From positions 1-47,664 of the forward strand of contig JAOUNA010000005.1 in assembly GCA_029881215.1 (NCBI GenBank): DNA of 47,664 bases, written 5' to 3'. The position numbers and the translations under genes are program-made. The notes beneath the pieces are model-generated. The model saw only the letters and a program-made list of their open reading frames with translations. It was not told where the DNA came from and made no database searches. Origin of the DNA: Myxococcales bacterium (lineage in GTDB: Bacteria > Myxococcota_A > UBA9160 > SMWR01). Of the stretch, positions 25,001 through 31,538 are shown one piece after another (position 1 is the stretch's first letter; every line of letters starts with the position of its first letter).

Positions 25001-26380
25001 TCAGAGGAGCGGCGCGAGCAGGCGGATCACGCCCTCGAAGAGCTCCTGCACGCGCCCGGCCTCTGGGACACCGCGGCGCGTTGCCTGCATCAGCTCCGTC
25101 ATCCATTTCTCCACGCAGAGCACGTCCGGCTCGCTGTAGAGCGCGGTCATGACCTCGTAGTCGAGATACAGGCTGCGCAGATCGAGATTCGCGGAGCCGA
25201 GCATGGCCAGGCGCCGATCCACGAGGAGTGCCTTGGCGTGCATCATGCCCGGCCGGAAGAGATGCACGCGCGCGCCGGCGCCCTGGAGGTCGCGCAGATA
25301 GTTGCCGCGTGCCCAGTCGGCCAGGCGGTGGTTCGATCGCTCGGGAAGCAGCAGGCGCACATCGACGCCGCGCCGGGCGGCGAGCGCGAACGCGTCGAAG
25401 AGGCCGGCGTCGGGGATGAAGTACGGCGTCGCCAGCCACAGACGATTGTGCGCCGAGAAGGCGGCCTGCAGCACGCCAGCCGAGATGACATCTTCGGTGG
25501 TGTCGGGCCCCGAGGCGATGACCTGGACTCGGCCCTCACCCGCTTCCGTGGCGGCGGCCTCGGGGACCGGATCGCCCGCCAGGGGCTCGCCCGTCGCATA
25601 CGCCCAGTCCGCGCGCGCCAGCGCGGCGTACGCCGCGACGGCCGGGCCTTCGAGCACGAAGGCCAGATCCGTCCAGCGATCCGGCCGGGGATCCGGCCCC
25701 ATGTACTCACGCGCCACGTTCACGCCGCCGGCTAGCGCGATGCGGTCGTCTACGACGACGAGCTTCCTGTGGTTGCGCAGGTTGGCACGCAGCCACACGG
25801 AAGGGTTCAGGAGGGAGTGGAAGAAGGCGACCTGGCCGCCCGCCTCGCGCAGCGCGCGAAAATGCCGGCTCCGCGTCGTGAGCGAGCCGTAGCCATCCAG
25901 GAGCAGTCGGACGCGGACGCCCGCACGGGCGCGCTCGGTCAGCTGCGCCAGCACGTCGCGCCCGATCTCGTCGGGATGCAGCACGTAGAAGGTGGCGGAG
26001 ACGCTGTCCTGCGCCTGATCCAGCAGCGCCATCAGGGAGGCGTAGGTGGCTTCTGCTCGGGTGCACAGCCGCACGCGATTGCCCGCGCTCGCCGCGGCTA
26101 CGCCGAAGCCGCACAGCAGATCCTCCACGGGATCCGTGCCGCGCGCGCGCGCCCGCGCGGGCGTGACGTGCGCCTCGTGCGGCGTGCCCAGCTTGCGCCG
26201 CCCCAGCAGGAAGAAGAGCGGCACGGCGACATACGGCACGAGAATGGCGAACGCGATCCACGCGAGCGCGCTCTGCGGCGAGCGGCGCTGGCGCAGCACC
26301 GCCCCGAGCATCACGATGCCCGCCGCGAATGCGAGCGTCAGGATCAGATGGGAGAGAACGAGGCTCCAGTTTATCGGCAC
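25001..26380 (-). CDS. cls: Cardiolipin synthase (phospholipase D superfamily)
   Basis: Inner-membrane enzyme that joins phosphatidylglycerol molecules into cardiolipin. Two N-terminal membrane helices (SHLILTLAFAAGIVMLGAVL and LAWIAFAILVPYVAVPLFFLL), then two HKD motifs: NHRKLVVVDDRIALAGGVN and MHAKALLVDRRLAMLGSANLD. 459 residues, the normal bacterial Cls length. GTG at 26380 is chosen because AGGAAAG precedes it; the 12-codon longer GTG lacks one. It sits downstream of the arsenic operon but is separated by a 189-bp gap with a hairpin, so it probably has its own promoter. Other PLD phosphatidyltransferases are possible but less likely. Confidence 0.92.
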   Translation of the reverse strand: MPINWSLVLSHLILTLAFAAGIVMLGAVLRQRRSPQSALAWIAFAILVPYVAVPLFFLLGRRKLGTPHEAHVTPARARARGTDPVEDLLCGFGVAAASAGNRVRLCTRAEATYASLMALLDQAQDSVSATFYVLHPDEIGRDVLAQLTERARAGVRVRLLLDGYGSLTTRSRHFRALREAGGQVAFFHSLLNPSVWLRANLRNHRKLVVVDDRIALAGGVNVAREYMGPDPRPDRWTDLAFVLEGPAVAAYAALARADWAYATGEPLAGDPVPEAAATEAGEGRVQVIASGPDTTEDVISAGVLQAAFSAHNRLWLATPYFIPDAGLFDAFALAARRGVDVRLLLPERSNHRLADWARGNYLRDLQGAGARVHLFRPGMMHAKALLVDRRLAMLGSANLDLRSLYLDYEVMTALYSEPDVLCVEKWMTELMQATRRGVPEAGRVQELFEGVIRLLAPLL

Positions 26381-26520
26381 GGGCTTTCCTGTGTCACGTG
26401 CATGCGCGCCCGGCACACGACACTGATCTCGAGCAAGGTCTCCGCGTGCATGCTCGCACCCCGCGTGTGCTCTGCCAATGCGGCGCGGCCCGATGCCTCC
26501 GCTCGCGCGCAGCGGGTTCC

Positions 26521-26543
26521 GGGCGCGCCGGGATCGCGCGCCC
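26521..26543 (-). terminator. Perfect GC hairpin after acr3
   Basis: GGGCGCGC-CGGGATC-GCGCGCCC, an 8-bp perfect stem with a 7-base loop, 27 bp after the acr3 stop and upstream of cls. No clear U-tract follows, so termination may depend on other factors. The rest of the 189-bp gap shows no gene. Confidence 0.5.
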
Positions 26544-26569
26544 GCAGCCCGGTTCTGCGCACCGCGCGA

Positions 26570-27667
26570 TCAGCCCGCGCGGACGGCCGCGGGAAACCAG
26601 TGGCGCGTGCGGTTGCACACGGCGCACACGGAGAGCATCACCGGCACCTCGACCAGCACGCCCACCACCGTCGCCAGGGCTGCCCCGGACTCCGGGCCGT
26701 AGAGCGCGATGGCCGTGGCCACGGCCAGCTCGAAGAAGTTGCTCGCGCCGATCAGCGCACCCGGCGCAGCCACGCCGTGGGGCACACGCAGCCACTTCAT
26801 GAGCGCGTAGGCCAGGCTCGAGTTGAAGTAGACCTGCAGCAGGATCGGGATCGCGATCAGCACCACGTGGAAGAAGCGCGCGGTCAGGTTGTCGGCCTGG
26901 AAGGCGAAGATCAGCACCAGCGTCGCGAGCAGCGCGAGGGTCGTCACCGGGTGGAAGCGGGGCAGGAAGCGCTGCTCGAACCACGCCTCGCCTCGGCTGC
27001 GCAGCAGCAGGCTGCGCGTGATGCTGCCGAGCGCGAGAGGGATCACGATGAAGATCCCCACCGAGTAGAGCAGGATGTCGAAGGGCACGTGGAGGTCGCT
27101 CGTTCCGCTGATGAGCAAGGTCACGATCGGTGCGAAGAGAAGCAGCATGATGAGGTCGTTCAGCGAGACCTGGACCAGTGTGTAGGCTGGATCGCCGTCC
27201 GTGAGGTACGACCAGACGAAAACCATCGCCGTGCAGGGCGCCGCCGCCAGGATGATGACACCGGCGAGGTACTGGTCGGCGAGCTCCGCGCCGATCCACG
27301 GCTCGAAGACGTGCTGGAAGAAGACGGCGCCGAGGGCGGCCATCGTGAACGGCTTGACCAGCCAGTTCACGAACAGCGTCACCAGGATACCCCGCGGCCG
27401 GCGGCGCACCTCGAGCACGCTCGCCAGATCGATCTTCAGCATCATGGGAAAGATCATCAGCCACAGCAGGATCGCGATGGGCGCGTTGATGTGGCTGTCG
27501 CTTCCGAACTCGAGGCCGCGCAGCGCGCCGGTGGCGCCCGGCAGGAGCACGCCGAGCGCGACGCCCGCGACCATGCACAGCGCCACCCAGAGCGAGAGCC
27601 AGCGTTCGAAGGGTGCGAGCTGTTTCGCCGGCCGGGCAGCTGCTTCGGAGCCCGCAGCGTCCGGCAT
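26570..27667 (-). CDS. acr3: Arsenite efflux permease, Acr3 family
   Basis: Ten-helix inner-membrane exporter of As(III). The 365-residue protein shows the conserved cysteine of TM4 in IILAAAPCTAMVFVWS, the FVNWLVKPF segment and GASNFFELAVATAI, all Acr3/BASS signatures. The ATG shares one base with the arsC TGA (TGATG), so export is coupled to arsenate reduction. The C-terminal CAVCNRT pair of cysteines is an extra feature of some Acr3 proteins. Length is typical. The long ORF in the track that extends upstream crosses arsC and arsR and is not real. Confidence 0.95.
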   Translation of the reverse strand: MPDAAGSEAAARPAKQLAPFERWLSLWVALCMVAGVALGVLLPGATGALRGLEFGSDSHINAPIAILLWLMIFPMMLKIDLASVLEVRRRPRGILVTLFVNWLVKPFTMAALGAVFFQHVFEPWIGAELADQYLAGVIILAAAPCTAMVFVWSYLTDGDPAYTLVQVSLNDLIMLLLFAPIVTLLISGTSDLHVPFDILLYSVGIFIVIPLALGSITRSLLLRSRGEAWFEQRFLPRFHPVTTLALLATLVLIFAFQADNLTARFFHVVLIAIPILLQVYFNSSLAYALMKWLRVPHGVAAPGALIGASNFFELAVATAIALYGPESGAALATVVGVLVEVPVMLSVCAVCNRTRHWFPAAVRAG

Positions 27668-28185
27668 CAAGCGGAGACCGGCGCGCTGGCGCTCCGCCGC
27701 CCGATTTCGTCGAGGCGGGCTCGCAGGCGCATGCGGTCGATAGAGGCCAGGGGCAGCACGGTCAAGAGCGCGACGCGGCGCTCGAGCTCCAGGTAGGCGT
27801 GCCGGAAGGCCTGCCGCTGCTGCAGGGGCGAGGCGTCGAGCGCGGCGGGATCCGCGAGGCCCCAGTGGGCCGTCAGCGGGTGTCCGGGCCAGGCGGGGCA
27901 TACCTCCCCTGCGGCCGCGTCGCACACGGTGAAGATGAAGTCGAGCGGCGGCGCGCCCGGCGCGACGAACTCGTCCCAGGGCTTGCTGCGCAGCTTCGAG
28001 ACGTCGTAGCCGCGCTCGGCCAGCAGCTCGAGTGCCAGCGGATGGACGCGCCCGGTCGGGTGGCTGCCCGCGCTGTGCCCGCGGAAGCGACTGCCGCCCA
28101 CGCGGTTCAGGATGGCTTCGGCCAGGATGCTGCGCGCCGAGTTTCCCGTGCACAGGAAGAGCGCGTGATAGGTCTTGTCGGACAT
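27667..28185 (-). CDS. arsC: Arsenate reductase, low-molecular-weight phosphatase type
   Basis: Reduces arsenate to arsenite. The phosphatase loop FLCTGNSARS is followed by the redox pair in VCDAAAGEVCPAWPG (two cysteines six residues apart), as in the thioredoxin-coupled pI258-type ArsC. At 172 residues it is longer than pI258 ArsC (131) by a C-terminal helical extension, seen in other proteobacterial versions. It lies between arsR (24-bp gap) and acr3 (1-bp overlap). Confidence 0.93.
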   Translation of the reverse strand: MSDKTYHALFLCTGNSARSILAEAILNRVGGSRFRGHSAGSHPTGRVHPLALELLAERGYDVSKLRSKPWDEFVAPGAPPLDFIFTVCDAAAGEVCPAWPGHPLTAHWGLADPAALDASPLQQRQAFRHAYLELERRVALLTVLPLASIDRMRLRARLDEIGRRSASAPVSA

Positions 28186-28209
28186 CCGGTGCCTCCCGAG
28201 GGTCGCGCC

Positions 28210-28587
28210 CTATCCGCAGCGCGCGCGGGGCGCGCGGCGGCGCAGTCGCGCGCGGTCCTCGGCGAGCCCATCGAGCTCGCCGAGGCAGCGCCGCACGCAG
28301 CCGACCAGTGATTGATGCAGCGCCGACGGCGCGGGGGCCAGCGCGTAGACCTTCCACTTGCCCTCGCGGCGCACCTGCACGAGGCCGGCGCGCCGCAGCG
28401 TGGCGAGGTGGCGCGAGATCTTGGGCTGGCTCTCCTCGAGCACCGCGCACAGATCGCAGACGCAGAGCTCGCCGTCGGACAGCAGGCTCAGGATGCGCAG
28501 GCGCGTGGCGTCGGCAAACGCACCGAACAGGCTGGTCGGTGCCACGCGGATGGGCTCGGCGTCGCGGCGCGTGGCGCGCGAATTCAT
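28210..28587 (-). CDS. arsR: Arsenite-responsive repressor ArsR
   Basis: A 125-residue ArsR/SmtB repressor. ELCVCDLCAVL is the metalloid-binding motif at helix alpha-3, followed by the recognition helix SQPKISRHLATLRRAGLV and the wing RREGKWKVYAL. The C-terminal tail adds CVRRCLGEL and RARCG, extra cysteines that may contribute ligands. First gene of arsR-arsC-acr3. There is no ribosome binding site before the ATG; the operator and promoter abut the start. Confidence 0.95.
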   Translation of the reverse strand: MNSRATRRDAEPIRVAPTSLFGAFADATRLRILSLLSDGELCVCDLCAVLEESQPKISRHLATLRRAGLVQVRREGKWKVYALAPAPSALHQSLVGCVRRCLGELDGLAEDRARLRRRAPRARCG

Positions 28588-28624
28588 ATGCGAAGAAGCA
28601 TATATGTCTGCGCCGTGCCGTCAA
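28586..28624 (-). promoter_or_regulatory. ars promoter with ArsR-type inverted repeat at the start codon
   Basis: ATATGC-GAAGAA-GCATAT (28586-28603) is a perfect 6-6-6 inverted repeat overlapping the ATG. Minus-strand TTGACG (28619-28624) and TATGCT (28597-28602) are 16 bp apart; the -10 lies inside the repeat. The predicted transcription start is 2-3 bases before the ATG. ArsR bound here would cover the -10 and the start site, giving arsenite-induced derepression. Confidence 0.65.
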
Positions 28625-28639
28625 GCCGATCCCGATTCT

Positions 28640-28655
28640 TGTGACGCTCGTCACA
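28640..28655. promoter_or_regulatory. Consensus CRP-like site in the arsR / outer-membrane gene divergence
   Basis: TGTGA-CGCTCG-TCACA is an exact match to the CRP half-site layout with a seven-base dyad (TGTGACG/CGTCACA). Its centre is 41.5 bases upstream of a start at 28689, where a poor -10 (TAGCCT, 28677-28682) lies, giving class II geometry for the 28800 gene; it is also ~57 bases upstream of the ars start. The rest of the 212-bp gap holds no gene. Confidence 0.6.
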
Positions 28656-28799
28656 TAATCACTGCTCCCCGGCGCGTAGCCTGGGTGCTTCGGACCGCGG
28701 GCGCTGGCGCATGCGGCCCGGCGAAGGTGCAGCGGATCGAGCGCTGCCCGCGTCGCGCGCGCCACCCCTGCCAACCCTCCAAAGTGACGAGGAATCGAC

Positions 28800-29339
28800 A
28801 TGTCACGACGCTGGATCGCACTTCTCACGGCTGCAACGGTTTTGTGTTTCGCCACGGCGGCGCTCGCTCAGAGCCGCTCGAGTCAGGACGACGACGATCG
28901 CGCCCGCTTCAGCATGGGCGCGAGTCTGGGCTTTCTCGCGGACGATCCCGGCGGGGTCTCCCTCGGCTTCGAGGCGCCGATCGAGTTCAACCGCCACGTC
29001 TCGGTGGGACCCTGGCTGACGGTCGCGCTGGCCGACGATTTCCTGCTGCTCTCGGGCACGGCCAACGTCCGCTACCACTTCGATGTCTTCGAGGGCGAGC
29101 GGCTGCGCAAGCTCCGGCCCTTCCTGCAGGGCGGCATGGGCGTGACCTACTACGACGACGATCGCACCGGAGACGAAGACACCGGCTTCCTGCTCAACAT
29201 GGGGCTCGGCGCCGAATACGAGACGAGCGAGCACGTCTCGGTGGGCAGCCAGATCATGTTCAACACGGTGCCCACGTTCCAGCCGAGCCGGGCCTTCTAC
29301 TGGACGTGGCAGTTCATCGGGGTGCGCTACCGCTTCTAG
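28800..29339 (+). CDS. Outer-membrane beta-barrel protein, OmpW/OmpX-like size
   Basis: A 179-residue protein with a signal peptide (RRWIALLTAATVLCFATAALA) and alternating-residue beta strands: RFSMGASLGFL, GVSLGFEAPIEFN, HVSVGPWLTVAL, LRPFLQGGMGVTYY, FLLNMGLGAEYE, HVSVGSQIMFN and a terminal IGVRYRF ending in the phenylalanine recognized by the BAM machinery. The size fits an eight-stranded barrel. GACGAGGA lies upstream of the ATG. The specific role is unknown; DDDRTGDEDT may be an exposed, possibly calcium-friendly loop. A CRP-like site upstream suggests global control. Confidence 0.8.
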   Translation: MSRRWIALLTAATVLCFATAALAQSRSSQDDDDRARFSMGASLGFLADDPGGVSLGFEAPIEFNRHVSVGPWLTVALADDFLLLSGTANVRYHFDVFEGERLRKLRPFLQGGMGVTYYDDDRTGDEDTGFLLNMGLGAEYETSEHVSVGSQIMFNTVPTFQPSRAFYWTWQFIGVRYRF

Positions 29340-29438
29340 CCGGCGGCTGCGCCGGGCCCCCGCATTCCGGGCAGCGCGCCGCGGGAGCGCGGCGCGCGCG
29401 CTCGGGGATGCGCCGCGAAGGCGCTACCGTGCGCCCTC

Positions 29439-30647
29439 GTGGAGCACGCGCTCGCCTGGCTCGGCGGACTCTCGCTGGCGGCCTGGTCGATCCTCACCCT
29501 CGGCCGGGCGCGTTTCTGGTACGCAGACCAGCGCCTCGAGGGCGGCGAGGCGCCCCCGATTCCCTGGCCCGCGGTGGCGGCGGTGGTGCCCGCGCGCGAC
29601 GAGGCGGACGTGGTGGAGTCCGCGCTGACGTCCCTGCTCGATCAGGACTACCCGGGCGCGTTTCGCATCGTGCTCGTCGATGACGAGAGTCGCGACGGCA
29701 CGGGCGAGATCGCGACGCGGCTGGCGGCGCGTCACCCGCGCGGAGCGCGGCTCGTCGTGCTGCGCAGCGCGCCGCGGCCCGCCGCTTGGGTCGGCAAGGT
29801 GTGGGCGCTCGCCTGCGGCGTGGCGCGCGCCGAGCGCGAGCTGCCCGACGCGGCCTACTGGCTCTTCGCCGACGCGGATGTGCAGCACAGCCCGGGCAAT
29901 CTGCGCCGCCTGGTCGCCAAGGCCTGCGCCGATCGACTCGATCTGGTGTCGCTCATGGTGCGCCTGTCCGACGCGCGCGGCTGGGAGCGCCTGCTGGTTC
30001 CCGCCTTCGTCTACTTCTTCCAGAAGCTCTACCCGTTTCGCGCGGTGAACGATGCGCGGCGCCGGGTGGCCGGGGCCGCCGGCGGCTGCGCGCTGGTGCG
30101 GCGCGAGGCGCTGGAGCGCGCGGGCGGCGTCGAGGTGCTGCGCGGCGAGATCATCGACGATTGTGCGCTGGCGCGCGCGATCAAGCGCGGCGGGCCGATC
30201 TGGCTCGGACTCACGTGCAGCGAGCGCTCGCTGCGCCCCTACGGCGGCCTGCGCGGCGTGTGGCGCATGGTGGCGCGCAGCGCCTTCACGCAGCTGCGCC
30301 ACTCCAACGCACTGCTGGCGGGCACGCTGCTCGGGCTCGTGCTGCTCTACGGCGCACCGCCGCTGCTCGCGCTGGGCTATCCGCTGCACGGGCACGCGCT
30401 GGCGGCCCTGCTCGGCGCCGCGGCCTGGCTCGTCCTGGCGCTGTCCTTCGGCCCGACGCTCGCGCTGTACGAGCGCCCCGCCTGGTGGGGCTTCCTGCTG
30501 CCCGTGGCCGGCCTGCTCTACGCCGGCATGACGCTCGACTCGGCGCGGCGTCACCGCCGAGGCGAGGGCGCCAGCTGGAAGGGGCGCAGCGGCGCGGGCA
30601 GCCCCGCGGCCGCCGGACGCGCGGACGGCCCGGCGCCCTCGGGCTAG
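29439..30647 (+). CDS. hpnB: Hopene-associated glycosyltransferase HpnB
   Basis: Family 2 glycosyltransferase anchored in the membrane: one N-terminal helix, then a GT2 domain with VVPARDEADVV, VLVDDESRDGTG, the DxD-like LFADADVQHS and EIIDDCALARAIKRGG, and about three C-terminal helices. The N-terminal GRARFWYADQRLEG and NDARRRVAGAAGGCALVRR segments match HpnB proteins of hopanoid clusters. The 402-residue size is normal. The GTG start has no ribosome binding site, and a -10-like TACCGT (29425-29430) lies 8 bases upstream, again suggesting a leaderless RNA. No other hpn genes are in the window. Its stop overlaps the convergent lipoprotein gene by 4 bp. Confidence 0.88.
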   Translation: MEHALAWLGGLSLAAWSILTLGRARFWYADQRLEGGEAPPIPWPAVAAVVPARDEADVVESALTSLLDQDYPGAFRIVLVDDESRDGTGEIATRLAARHPRGARLVVLRSAPRPAAWVGKVWALACGVARAERELPDAAYWLFADADVQHSPGNLRRLVAKACADRLDLVSLMVRLSDARGWERLLVPAFVYFFQKLYPFRAVNDARRRVAGAAGGCALVRREALERAGGVEVLRGEIIDDCALARAIKRGGPIWLGLTCSERSLRPYGGLRGVWRMVARSAFTQLRHSNALLAGTLLGLVLLYGAPPLLALGYPLHGHALAALLGAAAWLVLALSFGPTLALYERPAWWGFLLPVAGLLYAGMTLDSARRHRRGEGASWKGRSGAGSPAAAGRADGPAPSG

Positions 30648-31402
30648 CGCGCCTCGGCGGCCCGCGCCTCGGCGAGGGCGCGCTGCAGCTGATCGGCCCA
30701 GTACTCGAACGCACCCAGCACGTCGCTCCAGCTCTCGTCCACACCCTCGAGCCGCTTGCCGCCCTGGCGCCGGTCGACCACGGCCACCAGCAACGTGTCG
30801 CTGGGGGCATCCACGATGCGCGCCTCGATGCCCGCGCTGCCCACGAAGGCCTGGGTGCCCGTGGTGAGTCGCTTGAGCTCGGAGATCGGGCGGATCGGCA
30901 GCGCCGAGGAGAGCGTGTTGAGCACCACGTCCGAGCGCCGCGCCTCGGTCAGCGCCACCTGCACGCGCAGCACACCGCTGCCGGGGCGCTGCACCAGCGT
31001 GTAGTCGCTCTCGAGGTGCCTCACCATCGCGGCGTACAGGTGATTGGCCAGCGTCTCGAGATCTTCGCGGGGCAGGTCGTGCAGCGCCGTGCCCACGCCG
31101 TAGTACACCACGACCGGGTCGATCAGGACCCTGTCGTAGCTGCCCAGTCGCGCGCCGGGCTTCACGTAGGAGAGGGCGGCTCCATCCGATCCCTGCCGAG
31201 GCGTGAGGAGGCTGTAATCCCGGAGGAAGCCCGAGTAGCCCAGCGGCTGGGCCGGCTCGGTGGTCGCACACGCCCCGATGCCGAGTGCCAGCGCGCAGCA
31301 CGCGATGCCTCGCGTCCAAGGGTTGCCGCCGCTCGCTGCGCGCGGTCTCCGGCGCAGTCCCGATCTGCTCCGCTGCGCCGCCAGCTTCGCCTTCTCGCGC
31401 AT
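30644..31402 (-). CDS. Lipoprotein of the DUF3313 family
   Basis: A 252-residue protein with a long basic N-terminus, a hydrophobic segment and a lipobox-like GIGAC. The mature part has YSGFLRDYSLLTP, YVKPGARLGSYDRVLIDPV and VVDRRQGGKRL, which fit the DUF3313 family of secreted proteobacterial lipoproteins. The ATG at 31402 is preferred over the longer GTG start, since GGAGAG precedes it and the signal peptide is then a more normal length. Localization is inferred from the lipobox; function is unknown. It is convergent with hpnB and divergent from the SelD fusion. Confidence 0.75.
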   Translation of the reverse strand: MREKAKLAAQRSRSGLRRRPRAASGGNPWTRGIACCALALGIGACATTEPAQPLGYSGFLRDYSLLTPRQGSDGAALSYVKPGARLGSYDRVLIDPVVVYYGVGTALHDLPREDLETLANHLYAAMVRHLESDYTLVQRPGSGVLRVQVALTEARRSDVVLNTLSSALPIRPISELKRLTTGTQAFVGSAGIEARIVDAPSDTLLVAVVDRRQGGKRLEGVDESWSDVLGAFEYWADQLQRALAEARAAEAR

Positions 31403-31494
31403 GGTCTCTCCGTCCCGTTGCCGTGTTGTCGCGCTCGCCCGCCCGGTGGGGGCGCGCACCGATGCTAGCTCGGCGCGGCGCTCGCCGTACCGGT

Positions 31495-31523
31495 TTGCCA
31501 GCCGCGCGGCGCGCGCCTACCGT
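31495..31523 (+). promoter_or_regulatory. Predicted promoter of the oxidoreductase-selD fusion gene
   Basis: TTGCCA and TACCGT are 17 bp apart; the predicted start is ~9-10 bases before the ATG at 31539, which has CGGAG just upstream. The same TACCGT -10-like hexamer precedes hpnB. Confidence 0.4.
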
Positions 31524-31538
31524 GCGGCAATCGGAGCC

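Noticed and set aside
26371-26562. 63-aa ORF in the acr3-cls gap
   Set aside because: It spans a perfect GC hairpin and has no ribosome binding site or recognizable sequence.
25001-28587. cls as a member of the ars operon
   Set aside because: A 189-bp gap with a hairpin and a separate ribosome binding site separates it from acr3; a functional link to arsenic is not supported.
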